Shown in pieces: positions 34,086-42,128 of a DNA stretch of 44,899 nt; the first letter of the stretch is position 1, and every line of letters starts with the position of its first letter. Source of the DNA: Streptomycetaceae bacterium (GTDB lineage: Bacteria > Actinomycetota > Actinomycetes > Streptomycetales > Streptomycetaceae); contig JAFAUH010000095.1 of assembly GCA_019243445.1 (NCBI GenBank), forward strand, positions 1-44,899, given 5' to 3'. The notes under the pieces were generated by a model, which was not told the origin of the DNA, searched no databases, and saw only the letters and a list, made by a program, of their open reading frames with translations. Both the position numbers and the translations under genes were made by a program.

Positions 34086-35435
34086 TCAGGCGCGCGTTTG
34101 GGCGGGGACGAGGGGGGCGGGGAGCTCCACCTGGCCGCCCAGGGCCGTGAGCTTGTCCAGGAAGTTCTCGTAGCCACGGTTGATCAGATCGATGCCGTGG
34201 ACTCGTGAGGTGCCCTGCGCGGCAAGGGCCGCGATCAGGTAGGAGAAGCCACCGCGCAGATCCGGGATGACCAGATCGGCGCCCTGCAGCTTCGTCGGGC
34301 CCGAGACGACCGCGGAGTGCAGGAAATTGCGCTGGCCGAAGCGGCACGGCGTACCGCCGAGGCACTCGCGGTAGAGCTGGATGTGCGCGCCCATCTGGTT
34401 GAGCGCCTCCGTGAAGCCCAGGCGCGACTCATACACCGTCTCGTGCACGATCGACAGGCCCGAAGCCTGTGTCAGGGCCACGACCAGCGGCTGCTGCCAG
34501 TCGGTCTGGAAGCCGGGGTGCACATCCGTCTCCAGCGCGATCGCGCTCAGCGCACCGCCCGGGTGCCAAAAGCGGATGCCTTCGTCGCCGATCTCAAAAG
34601 CGCCGCCGACCTTGCGGAAGGTGTTGAGGAACGTCATCATCTCGCGCTGGCCGGCGCCGCGCACGTAGACATTCCCCTTGGTCGCCAAGGCCGCACTCGC
34701 CCAGGAGGCCGCCTCCAGGCGATCGGGGAGCGCCCGGTGGGTGTAGCCGCTGAGATGGTCGACACCAGTGATCCGGATGGTCCGATCGGTATCCATGGAG
34801 ATGATCGCGCCCATTTTCTGCAGGACGCAGATCAAATCCTCGATCTCCGGCTCCACAGCCGCGTTCGACAGCTCGGTGACGCCCTCCGCGAGCACCGCGG
34901 TGAGCAGCACCTGCTCGGTCGCGCCGACCGAGGGGTAGGGCAGCCGGATCTTGGCACCGCGCAGCCGCTGCGGGGCTTCGAGGTATTGGCCCTCCGGGCG
35001 TTTCTCGATGATCGCGCCGAACTGTCGCAGCACCTCGAAGTGGAAGTCGATGGGGCGTCCGCCGATGTCGCAGCCGCCGAGGCCCGGGATGAACGCGTGC
35101 CCGAGCCGGTGCAGCAGCGGGCCGCAGAACAGGATCGGGATGCGCGAGGACCCGGCGTGCGTATCGATATCGGCGACGTTCGCGCTCTCCACATGCGACG
35201 GGTCGAGGACCAGCTCGCCCGGCTCCTCGCCGGGACCCACGGTGACGCCGTGCAACTGGAGTAGGCCACGCACCACGCGCACGTCGCGGATGTCAGGCAC
35301 ATTGCGCAGTCTGCTCGGCTCGCCGCCGAGCAAAGCGGCCACCATGGCTTTGGGTACGAGATTTTTCGCACCCCGGACGCGGATCTCGCCCTCGAGCGGG
35401 CTGCCGCCGTGGACAAGGAGGATGTCGTCGGTCAT
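34086..35435 (-). CDS. murA: UDP-N-acetylglucosamine 1-carboxyvinyltransferase
   Basis: 449 residues. First committed step of peptidoglycan synthesis: transfers enolpyruvyl from PEP to UDP-GlcNAc. Landmarks are the N-terminal GAKNLVPKAMVAALL and the loop LGGCDIGGRPIDFHF, whose Cys is the residue attacked by fosfomycin; it is present, so fosfomycin insensitivity by Cys-to-Asp change is not expected. DLRGGFSYLIAALAAQGTS is the family C-terminal signature. Convergent with hup and divergent from yqgE. Confidence 0.96.
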   Translation of the reverse strand: MTDDILLVHGGSPLEGEIRVRGAKNLVPKAMVAALLGGEPSRLRNVPDIRDVRVVRGLLQLHGVTVGPGEEPGELVLDPSHVESANVADIDTHAGSSRIPILFCGPLLHRLGHAFIPGLGGCDIGGRPIDFHFEVLRQFGAIIEKRPEGQYLEAPQRLRGAKIRLPYPSVGATEQVLLTAVLAEGVTELSNAAVEPEIEDLICVLQKMGAIISMDTDRTIRITGVDHLSGYTHRALPDRLEAASWASAALATKGNVYVRGAGQREMMTFLNTFRKVGGAFEIGDEGIRFWHPGGALSAIALETDVHPGFQTDWQQPLVVALTQASGLSIVHETVYESRLGFTEALNQMGAHIQLYRECLGGTPCRFGQRNFLHSAVVSGPTKLQGADLVIPDLRGGFSYLIAALAAQGTSRVHGIDLINRGYENFLDKLTALGGQVELPAPLVPAQTRA

Positions 35436-35658
35436 GGGGCTCGCGTTCCTGGAGACGGTCAGGACAGGAAGACGGGATAGCTACCGTCTCCGTACGGTCT
35501 ACGGCCCGCACACTGTGGATTCCGCAGCGGGTGCCGGGGAAATGTTAATGGGTTACACGACTGTCCCTGTCAAGACGAGCGCGCCTTCTGTCCGGGGTTG
35601 TCGCACTCGTCACGGGCGAGAACTCCCGTGATGCGTCAGGATGCGAGATCATGTGGTC

Positions 35659-36237
35659 ATGACGGAGGTGTCCTCGCTCACCGGACGGCTGCTCGTCGCG
35701 ACACCGGCCCTCGCGGACCCGAACTTCGACCGGGCGGTGGTCCTCCTCCTCGACCACGACGAGGAGGGCTCGCTCGGGGTCGTTCTCAACCGGCCGACGC
35801 CGGTGGGCGTCAGCGAGGTGCTGGAGTCGTGGGCGCAGCTCGCGGGCATCCCTCAGGTGGTGTTCCAGGGCGGACCCGTCTCGCTGGACTCGGCACTCGG
35901 CCTGGCCGTGGTGCCGGGAGATGCCCACAACGGCGAAGAGGACGAGCTGCTGGGCTGGCGGCGGGTACACGGCGCGATCGGCCTAGTGGACTTGGAGGCG
36001 CCGCCGGAGCTGCTCGCCGCCGAGCTCGGCTCCCTGCGGATCTTCGCGGGCTACTCGGGGTGGGGCCCCGGCCAGCTGGAGGACGAGTTGGTGGAAGGCG
36101 CGTGGTACGTGGTCGAGTCCGAGCCGGGGGATGTCTCCTCGCCGGATCCGGAGCAGCTGTGGCGCTCGGTGCTGCGACGACAGCGCAATGAGTTGGCGAT
36201 GGTCGCCACGTACCCGGATGATCCGTCCCTCAATTAG
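35659..36237 (+). CDS. YqgE/AlgH family protein
   Basis: 192 residues of the UPF0301 family: LTGRLLVATPALADPNFDRAV, LLDHDEEGSLGVVLNRP, VFQGGPVSLDSALG and IFAGYSGWGPGQLE are all conserved. Its biochemical role is unknown in any organism I can name. The frame starts at ATG 35641, which has AGGA directly upstream, but the family start MTEVSSLTG corresponds to 35659; either is possible. It is divergent from murA across about 220 bases in which I found no clear operator. Confidence 0.9.
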   Translation: MTEVSSLTGRLLVATPALADPNFDRAVVLLLDHDEEGSLGVVLNRPTPVGVSEVLESWAQLAGIPQVVFQGGPVSLDSALGLAVVPGDAHNGEEDELLGWRRVHGAIGLVDLEAPPELLAAELGSLRIFAGYSGWGPGQLEDELVEGAWYVVESEPGDVSSPDPEQLWRSVLRRQRNELAMVATYPDDPSLN

Positions 36238-36265
36238 TCATGTCCAATTAATCATGTCCGTCATT

Positions 36266-36280
36266 TAGGCTTGGTCGGCA
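36266..36280 (+). promoter_or_regulatory. Probable leaderless promoter of the DUF3039 gene
   Basis: TAGGCT at 36266-36271, eight bases before the ATG at 36280, no Shine-Dalgarno. The same hexamer precedes prfB. Confidence 0.42.
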
Positions 36281-36570
36281 TGAGCACTCTTGAGCCCGAG
36301 CGCGGGGCGGGAACCGGGACCCTGGTCGAGCCGACACCGCAGGTGTCGCACGGAGACGGGGATCACGAGCGCTTCGCTCACTACGTTCAGAAGGACAAGA
36401 TCATGGAGAGCGCGCTCTCCGGATCTCCAGTGGTCGCGCTGTGCGGCAAGGTCTGGGTCCCCGGCCGGGATCCGAAGAAGTTCCCGGTCTGCCCCATGTG
36501 CAAGGAGATCTTCGACTCGATGGGCGTCGGCGGCGGAGATGGTGGCAAGGACGGCAAGAGCGGCAAATAG
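36280..36570 (+). CDS. DUF3039 protein
   Basis: 96 residues. DUF3039 signature: HERFAHYVQKDKIMESALSG then VVALCGKVWVPGRDP and FPVCPMCKEIFD. One Cys in ALCGK plus the CPMC pair and the His could bind zinc. The Gly/Lys-rich tail is simple sequence. Widespread in actinobacteria next to yqgE; function unknown. The ATG is preferred to a TTG at 36271. Confidence 0.88.
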   Translation: MSTLEPERGAGTGTLVEPTPQVSHGDGDHERFAHYVQKDKIMESALSGSPVVALCGKVWVPGRDPKKFPVCPMCKEIFDSMGVGGGDGGKDGKSGK

Positions 36571-36575
36571 CAGCG

Positions 36576-36619
36576 AGGGCCTGTTCCGAGTTCTCGGCTG
36601 GGGACTCGGAACAGGCCCT
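36576..36619 (+). terminator. Terminator after the DUF3039 gene
   Basis: Exact 16-base arms (36576-36591 and 36604-36619), 12-base loop, five bases after the stop codon. Confidence 0.88.
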
Positions 36620-36954
36620 GGTCGTCGGACGCCCGATCGAAGGGGCGCCCCCGATCGTGTGAGCCGTGGCCTGCAGCGCCACGGCACCGCCCGCGGGGCT
36701 GGCACGGTGGCACAGTAGGAACACGGCAAACAGTGCAACGCACCTGAAGGGCGCTCCTCCCTCACCGGATCATCAGCCCTGACGGTGACAGAACCGTCCT
36801 TAACGGACCTGCAAGGTTATCGGGCCGGAATGTGTGCCAAAGTTGCCGTGACCAGGCTGTCAGCACGTACGGTACGGCGACAGGCCCGGGGTCCCCCAGT
36901 CGGAGACCGGGGGCACTACCGGGGACGCCGTGGGCGGCGTGGAAGGGAAGCTGC
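36620..36954 (+). other. Non-coding gap upstream of the molybdenum hydroxylase operon
   Basis: About 335 bases without a supported gene. A GC-rich stretch near 36889-36924 has several CCGGGG/CCCCC runs that can fold in more than one way. The open frame reaching back to 36832 is rejected because GGAAGGGA at 36941 fits the GTG at 36955. The operon promoter should lie here; I could not place it or a regulator site. Confidence 0.45.
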
Positions 36955-37827
36955 GTGAGCACGTACACACGGCAAGCGGGGAGCACGGTGACGTTGCCCA
37001 CCTCGCTCGACGAGGCGGTGGCGGCACTCGCCGCCATGCCCGCAGCCGTGCCGGTCGCCGGCGGTACCGATCTGATGTCGGCCGTCAACTCGGGCTTGCT
37101 GCGCCCGGCCGCGCTCGTCGGCCTGGGCAGGATCAGCGAGATTCGCGGCTGGCAGTACGCGGACGGGAACGCCCTGCTCGGCGCCTGTCTCACCCACGCA
37201 CGCATGGGACGCTCCGACTTCGCCGCGCTCATCCCGGCGCTTGCCATGGCCGCGCGCGCCGCGGGCCCGCCGCAGATCCGCAACGCCGGAACGCTGGGCG
37301 GCAACATCGCAAACGCCGCCCCGACCGGCGATGCATTGCCGGTGCTCGCCGCGCTCGAAGCGACAGTGGTGCTCGCGGGGCCCGACGGCACCCGGGAGAT
37401 CCCTGTCGGCCACCTGACGGCCGGGCACGACCCGTTGCGCCCGGGCGAACTACTCGCCTACGTACGGGCACCGCTGCTGCACGCCCCGCAGACCTTCCTC
37501 AAAGCGACCACGCGCACTGGCCCGGGCCGCGCCACGGCGTCGGTCGCGCTCGTCCTCGATCCGGCGCGGCGCGGCGTGCGCTGCGCGATCGGCGCGGTGG
37601 CGCCCATGCCACTGCGGCCACTGGAGGCGGAGCGCTGGGTCTCCGGGCTGATCGACTGGGACGGCTCGCGGGCGCTGGAGCCGGAGGCCTGTACCGCGTT
37701 CGGCGACTATGCCGCCATGAGCTGCATCCCGGATCCCGCTGAGGGCGAACTGCCGCTTGCCCTGGCCCACCTGCGGCGTACGGTGGCCGCACTGGCCCGC
37801 CGAGCATTGGAGAGGGCACTTTCGTGA
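36955..37827 (+). CDS. Molybdenum hydroxylase FAD-binding subunit (XDH/CoxM-like)
   Basis: 290 residues. FAD-binding PCMH fold with VPVAGGTDLMSAVNSG near 42 and QIRNAGTLGGNIANAAPTGD near 105, the two conserved loops that hold FAD; C-terminal CO-dehydrogenase-flavoprotein domain. It would pass electrons from the Fe-S subunit to NAD or another acceptor. First gene of a three-gene operon in the order FAD, Fe-S, Mo; its TGA overlaps the GTG of the next gene by 4 bases. Confidence 0.9.
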   Translation: MSTYTRQAGSTVTLPTSLDEAVAALAAMPAAVPVAGGTDLMSAVNSGLLRPAALVGLGRISEIRGWQYADGNALLGACLTHARMGRSDFAALIPALAMAARAAGPPQIRNAGTLGGNIANAAPTGDALPVLAALEATVVLAGPDGTREIPVGHLTAGHDPLRPGELLAYVRAPLLHAPQTFLKATTRTGPGRATASVALVLDPARRGVRCAIGAVAPMPLRPLEAERWVSGLIDWDGSRALEPEACTAFGDYAAMSCIPDPAEGELPLALAHLRRTVAALARRALERALS

Positions 37828-38786
37828 CGGACGACGGGATCGGTGGCATGACGGGTCAGCCCGATCAGGGCTTCGTGCCAGGAGACGGAATGTGGCACCA
37901 GGGCCCGGGCGGCGCACACGACGCCGGTATGACACCGGAGCCGGTGCAGGCGCGCACGGAAGGGGACGCCGCCGATCAGTGGGCGATCCCCTTCGTTGTC
38001 GAGGACGCGGCCGACGAAACCGGCGAGTATTCCCTCGGCGTACCCGGCGTACCCGTGGCAGATCCCACTGCTCCCGCCTTTGACCCTGCCCGGCCCGCGC
38101 CCCCGGCGGATGGCTCGGCCGAGGGCCAAGCAGAAGGCCAAGCCGAGGACCCGCGCAGCGAACACCCCACCACTTCTTACGTCCTGCACGTCAACGGCGT
38201 CGACCGGCCCGTCACCGACGCCTGGCTCGGCGAATCCCTGCTCTACGTGCTGCGCGAGCGCCTCGGTCTTGCGGGCGCCAAGGACGGCTGCGAGCAGGGC
38301 GAATGCGGCGCCTGCTCGGTCGGGGTCGACGGCCGGCTCATCGCGTCCTGCCTCATGCCTGCCGCGACAGTCGCGGGCTGCGAGATCGTCACTGTCGAGG
38401 GCCTCAGCTGCGACGGAGGGCCTTCGGACGTGCAGCGCGCGCTCGCCGCCTCCAGCGCGGTGCAGTGCGGCTTTTGCCTGCCGGGGATGGCGATGGCCAT
38501 CCACGATCTGCTCGAAGGCAACCACCAGCCTTCCGAGTTGGAGATGCGGCAGGCGCTGAGTGGGAACTTGTGCCGCTGCTCCGGCTATAGCGGTGTGCTC
38601 CACGCGGTCCGCGAAGTCATCGCCGCCCGCCAAGCCTCCCTGCCCGCCGCCGCGGACGTTGCAGATGCTCAGCAGGACGCTGCAGACGGTCGGCAGCACA
38701 CTGAGGCCACCCGGATACCGCCCCAGGGAACACCTCCTGCCGCAGGCAGAGGAAGCTCCGGCCAAGCGGACGGAGGTATGACATGA
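37824..38786 (+). CDS. Molybdenum hydroxylase 2Fe-2S subunit with long extra ends
   Basis: 320 residues, about twice the usual 160. The core (about 115-270) has both clusters: plant-type CEQGECGAC...C, and the all-helical CGFC...CRC. Before it lies a 110-residue acidic, Pro/Gly-rich extension, and after it about 45 residues of Gln/Ala/Gly-rich tail; neither is part of the known fold and both look disordered. They could be tethers to the partners or a late addition. It relays electrons between Mo and FAD. Coupled to the upstream gene by a GTGA overlap. Confidence 0.9.
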   Translation: MTDDGIGGMTGQPDQGFVPGDGMWHQGPGGAHDAGMTPEPVQARTEGDAADQWAIPFVVEDAADETGEYSLGVPGVPVADPTAPAFDPARPAPPADGSAEGQAEGQAEDPRSEHPTTSYVLHVNGVDRPVTDAWLGESLLYVLRERLGLAGAKDGCEQGECGACSVGVDGRLIASCLMPAATVAGCEIVTVEGLSCDGGPSDVQRALAASSAVQCGFCLPGMAMAIHDLLEGNHQPSELEMRQALSGNLCRCSGYSGVLHAVREVIAARQASLPAAADVADAQQDAADGRQHTEATRIPPQGTPPAAGRGSSGQADGGMT

Positions 38787-38835
38787 GCCGCGAGACGGTA
38801 GGTGCGATCGGCTGCGAGATCGGAGAGAAGGCTGC

Positions 38836-41178
38836 ATGACCGGACCCGATGCGGTGACCGCAACGCCGACCGCGACCGGCGGCGGCACGACGGCCACCAC
38901 CAATCCCGCCTCCGTAGCCGACAAGTCGTACGGCCTCGGCGCATCAGTGCCGCCCGCCGACGCGGACGCCAAGACGCAGGGCGTCTTTCCCTACGCAGCC
39001 GACCTGTGGGCCGAGGGCCTGCTGTGGGCCGCAGTCCTGCGCTCCCCGCACCCGCACGCCCGTATCGTCTCCGTCGACACCCACGCCGCTGCCGAGATGC
39101 CGGGCGTGCGCGCCGTCGTCACCCACGAGGACGTCCCCGGCGACCTCATGCACGGACGCTGGGTCGCCGACCGGCCGGTCTTCGCCAAGGACATCGTCCG
39201 CTACCACGGCGAGCCGATTGCCGCCGTCGCCGCCGACCATCCCGGCACCGCGCGACTCGCCGCCGCCGCCATCGCCGTCGAGTACGAACTGCTCGAACCC
39301 GTCACCGACCCGGAGCAGGCATTCTCCGCCGAGGCGTTGCACCCCGACGGCAACCTGATCCGGCACATCCCGCTGCAGTTCGGCGACCCTGAAGCCACCG
39401 GCGAGGTCGTCGTCGAGGGCGTGTACCGGATCGGACGCCAGGACCCGGCACCGATCGGCGCCGAGGCCGGCCTCGCCGTGCCGCGCCCCGACGGCGGTGT
39501 CGAGCTGTATCTCGCTTCCACCGACCCGCACGCCGACCGCGATCTCGCGAGCGCCTGCTTCGGTCTCGAACCCGACCGCGTCAAAGTCGTGGTCACCGGT
39601 GTGCCCGGCGCCATGGCCGACCGCGAAGACCCCAGTTTCGGGCTGACGTTGGGGCTGTTGGCGTTGAAGACCGGCTGCCCGGTGAAGCTGGTGGCCACCC
39701 GCGAGGAGTCGTTCCTCGGCCATGCACACCGCCATCCGGCGCTGCTGTGCTACCGCCACCACGCCGACGCCGAGGGGCGTCTGGTCAAGGTCGAGGCGCA
39801 GATCCTGCTGGATGCGGGTGCATACGCCGACGCTTCGTCCGATGCGCTCGCCGCCGCCGTCTCCTTCGCGGCCGGCCCCTACGCCGTTCCCCATGTCTTC
39901 GTCGAGGGGTGGGCAGTCCGTACCAACAACCCGCCCTCGGGGCATGTACGCGGTGAGGGCGCAATGCAGGTGTGCGCCGCCTATGAAGGGCAGATGGACA
40001 AACTCGCGGCCCGACTCGGCCTCGATCCGGCCGAGTTGCGTATGCGCAATGTGATGGCCACCGGCGATCTGCTGCCCATCGGCCAGACCGTCACCTGCCC
40101 GGCCCCCGTCGGTGAGCTGCTGAAGGCGGTGCGCGACGCCGACCTGCCGCCGCTGCCCGCCGACGACGACGAGGCCGAATGGCTGCTGCCCGACGGCCCG
40201 GCGGGCGCGGGCGAGCCGGGAGCGGTGCGCCGGGGCGTCGGCTACGCGCTGGGCATGGTGCACATGCTGGGCGCCGAGGGCTACGACGAGGTCTCCACAG
40301 CGACGGTGCGGGTGCAGGACGGCGTGGCGACGGTGATCTGCGCGGCCGTCGACACCGGTCAGGGTTTCGCCACACTGGCGCGGCAGATCGTGCAGGAGGT
40401 GCTCGGCGTCGACGAGGTGCGGGTGCTGCCGGCCGACACCGACCAGCCGCCTGCCGGCCCCGCGGCGCGCGGCCGTCACACCTGGGTGTCCGGAGGAGCG
40501 GTGGAGCGGGCCGCGAAGATGGTGCGCACCCAACTGCTGCAGCCGCTCGCCGCCAAGTTCGGCATGTCGGTCGAGCTGCTCACCATTGTGGAGGGGAAGA
40601 TCACCTCCTACGACGGGGTGTTGAGCACGACGGTCGTCGAGGCGCTCGACGGCAAGGAGTTGTGGGCGACGGCGCAGTGCCGTCCTCATCCGACCGAGCG
40701 ACTTGACGATTCGGGGCAGGGCGATGCGTTTGTAGGGCTCGCCTTCGCAGCGGTACGGGCCGTGGTCGATGTGGACATCGAGTTGGGCTCGGTACGCGTC
40801 GTGGAGATGACGGTGGCCCAGGACGTGGGACGAGTGCTCAACCCCCGCCAGGTGGAGGCGCGGATCGAGGCCGGGGTCACGCAGGGCGTCGGTATGGCGC
40901 TGATGGAGGATCTGCGTACCTCACGCGGCACAGTCAAGCGCCCGTCGCTGACGGGATACGCTCTGCCGACGGCGCTGGACGCGCCGCAGGTACGGATCGT
41001 CAAGCTGGTCGAGGAGCGGGATGTAGTGGCGTCCTTCGGGGCGAAGGCGGTGAGCGCGGTCCCGGTAGTGACCTCACCGGCTGCGGTCGCCGCCGCGGTA
41101 CGTGCCGCCACCGGCCGTCCGGTCAGCCGCCTGCCGATCCGCCCGCAAGCGGCGGTGGCGAAGCCCGCGGGGGCATAG
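38836..41178 (+). CDS. Molybdenum hydroxylase large subunit with atypical active site
   Basis: 780 residues, xanthine dehydrogenase/aldehyde oxidase type (closest in shape to bacterial XDH large subunits, with the TREESFLGHAHRHPA segment). GGAGAGAAGG precedes the ATG. Three active-site motifs differ from the usual: GGxFGGxED reads PGAMADRED (257-265), RGFGxxQ reads R372-GEGAMQ, and the C-terminal GVGEP reads VSAVP so that Ala741 stands where the catalytic Glu is expected. The loop does not read AYRCSFR, so it is not a form I CO dehydrogenase. Overall fold is intact and there is no frameshift, so it may act on another substrate or be inactive. Confidence 0.88.
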   Translation: MTGPDAVTATPTATGGGTTATTNPASVADKSYGLGASVPPADADAKTQGVFPYAADLWAEGLLWAAVLRSPHPHARIVSVDTHAAAEMPGVRAVVTHEDVPGDLMHGRWVADRPVFAKDIVRYHGEPIAAVAADHPGTARLAAAAIAVEYELLEPVTDPEQAFSAEALHPDGNLIRHIPLQFGDPEATGEVVVEGVYRIGRQDPAPIGAEAGLAVPRPDGGVELYLASTDPHADRDLASACFGLEPDRVKVVVTGVPGAMADREDPSFGLTLGLLALKTGCPVKLVATREESFLGHAHRHPALLCYRHHADAEGRLVKVEAQILLDAGAYADASSDALAAAVSFAAGPYAVPHVFVEGWAVRTNNPPSGHVRGEGAMQVCAAYEGQMDKLAARLGLDPAELRMRNVMATGDLLPIGQTVTCPAPVGELLKAVRDADLPPLPADDDEAEWLLPDGPAGAGEPGAVRRGVGYALGMVHMLGAEGYDEVSTATVRVQDGVATVICAAVDTGQGFATLARQIVQEVLGVDEVRVLPADTDQPPAGPAARGRHTWVSGGAVERAAKMVRTQLLQPLAAKFGMSVELLTIVEGKITSYDGVLSTTVVEALDGKELWATAQCRPHPTERLDDSGQGDAFVGLAFAAVRAVVDVDIELGSVRVVEMTVAQDVGRVLNPRQVEARIEAGVTQGVGMALMEDLRTSRGTVKRPSLTGYALPTALDAPQVRIVKLVEERDVVASFGAKAVSAVPVVTSPAAVAAAVRAATGRPVSRLPIRPQAAVAKPAGA

Positions 41179-41189
41179 GGGCGTTCACC

Positions 41190-41264
41190 TGGAGGCCGTG
41201 ACCGGAATCGAACCGGTGTCACTCGCTTTGCAGGCGAGTCCCTCAACCACTCGGGCACACGGCC
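41190..41264 (-). tRNA. tRNA-Cys (GCA)
   Basis: Minus strand. Acceptor GGCCGTG/CACGGCC, anticodon stem CTCGC/GCGAG with loop CTGCAAA giving anticodon GCA, T-arm ACCGG-TTCGATT-CCGGT, discriminator U73 as expected for Cys. The CCA end appears encoded (41190-41192). It lies just after the Mo subunit gene and before a toxin-antitoxin pair. Confidence 0.95.
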
Positions 41265-41382
41265 GTGTTGACACAACGACCATAGGCCAAGGTCCCGAGC
41301 CCTGGTCAATGGTCTCGCGCCGGTCGCAACACGACTGCCATACGGCGTTCATACGACTGGTGCGCAGCGTGCTCACGCACGG

Positions 41383-41410
41383 GTAATACTGGCCGGTACC
41401 GCGTGGTACC
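41383..41410 (+). promoter_or_regulatory. Promoter/operator of the Doc module
   Basis: A TAATACT -10-like sequence at 41384-41390 is followed by two GGTACC palindromes (41395-41400, 41405-41410) separated by GCGT, just before the antitoxin ATG at 41419. The layout suits autorepression by the antitoxin. Confidence 0.42.
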
Positions 41411-41418
41411 ATGGGCTT

Positions 41419-41616
41419 ATGGCTGCTTTGAATGTGCGCTTCACCGACGAAGAACTCGAGGCCCTGCGCGATCGCGCGGCGGCTGAGGGGCGGAGCATGC
41501 AGGTGTTCGCCCACGATGCCGTGATCCACGCGATCAGCGAACGCACGCGTCTTTTCGAAGACGCGGCAGTGCACGTGCTGCAGGTGAGTGCTGAGCTCAA
41601 TCGGAGGCTCGCCTGA
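41419..41616 (+). CDS. Ribbon-helix-helix antitoxin of a Doc pair
   Basis: 65 residues. N-terminal strand LNVRFTDEELEALRDRAAAEGRSMQVFAHDAVIHAI is a ribbon-helix-helix (Arc/CopG-like) DNA-binding fold; the helical C-terminus would bind the toxin. Its TGA overlaps the toxin ATG by one base (TGATG), so the pair is translationally coupled. It should both neutralise Doc and repress the operon through the GGTACC elements upstream. Confidence 0.82.
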   Translation: MAALNVRFTDEELEALRDRAAAEGRSMQVFAHDAVIHAISERTRLFEDAAVHVLQVSAELNRRLA

Positions 41617-41984
41617 TGCACTACCTCACGCTCCCCGAGCTATTGAACCTTGCGCAACGGCTCGGGGCTGAGGAGGTGCGCGATTATGGTCTGCTGGAGT
41701 CCGCACTCGCCCGTCCGAGGGCCAGCGTGTTCGGGCAGGACGCGTATCCCGACGTATGGCACAAGGCTGCGGCTCTGATGGAGTCCATTGCCCGCAACCA
41801 CGCCATGGTCGACGGAAACAAGCGTCTCGCCTGGTATGCGACGTGGGTTTTCCTGCAGATCAACGGGCACCCGCTCCATTCACGCTTCGATGTCGACGAA
41901 GCCGAGGCATTCGTGCTGGATGTCCGTCAGGGCTTGCTTGACCTTCCCAAGATCGCTGAGGCGTTGCCGCGGTTTGCGGCGTAG
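41616..41984 (+). CDS. Doc/Fic-type toxin
   Basis: 122 residues, the usual size for Doc. The Fic motif reads H62-AMV-D66-G67-N68-K69-R70; Doc toxins with this motif phosphorylate EF-Tu and stop translation. The second position of the motif is Ala instead of the usual Pro; the catalytic His and the D/GNKR loop are kept, so activity is likely. It ends shortly before the helicase gene. It was probably inserted near the tRNA-Cys gene. Confidence 0.88.
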   Translation: MHYLTLPELLNLAQRLGAEEVRDYGLLESALARPRASVFGQDAYPDVWHKAAALMESIARNHAMVDGNKRLAWYATWVFLQINGHPLHSRFDVDEAEAFVLDVRQGLLDLPKIAEALPRFAA

Positions 41985-42128
41985 TACTCCCATGTGACCT
42001 GCATCCCACGTCCGGTGGGTGCCGCTGCGCCCCCCGCCTCGCGGCGGGACGCAGCGATAAGCTGTCACGGTTTTCGTACCCGAAGCACCAGGCGGCTCTG
42101 CCGTTTGACGACAACCTGCCCGGAGACC

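Noticed and set aside
36832-36954. Longer start for the FAD subunit
   Set aside because: The added residues do not resemble the family, and the ribosome site fits the GTG at 36955.
38836-41178. Form I CO dehydrogenase
   Set aside because: Gene order FAD-FeS-Mo fits, but the active-site loop does not read AYRCSFR.
41994-42128. Upstream extension of the helicase, and a parallel open frame reading LPFDDNLPGDRDYSRF
   Set aside because: The GTG at 42129 matches the family N-terminus and has a ribosome site; the parallel frame has no start or stop that would define a gene.
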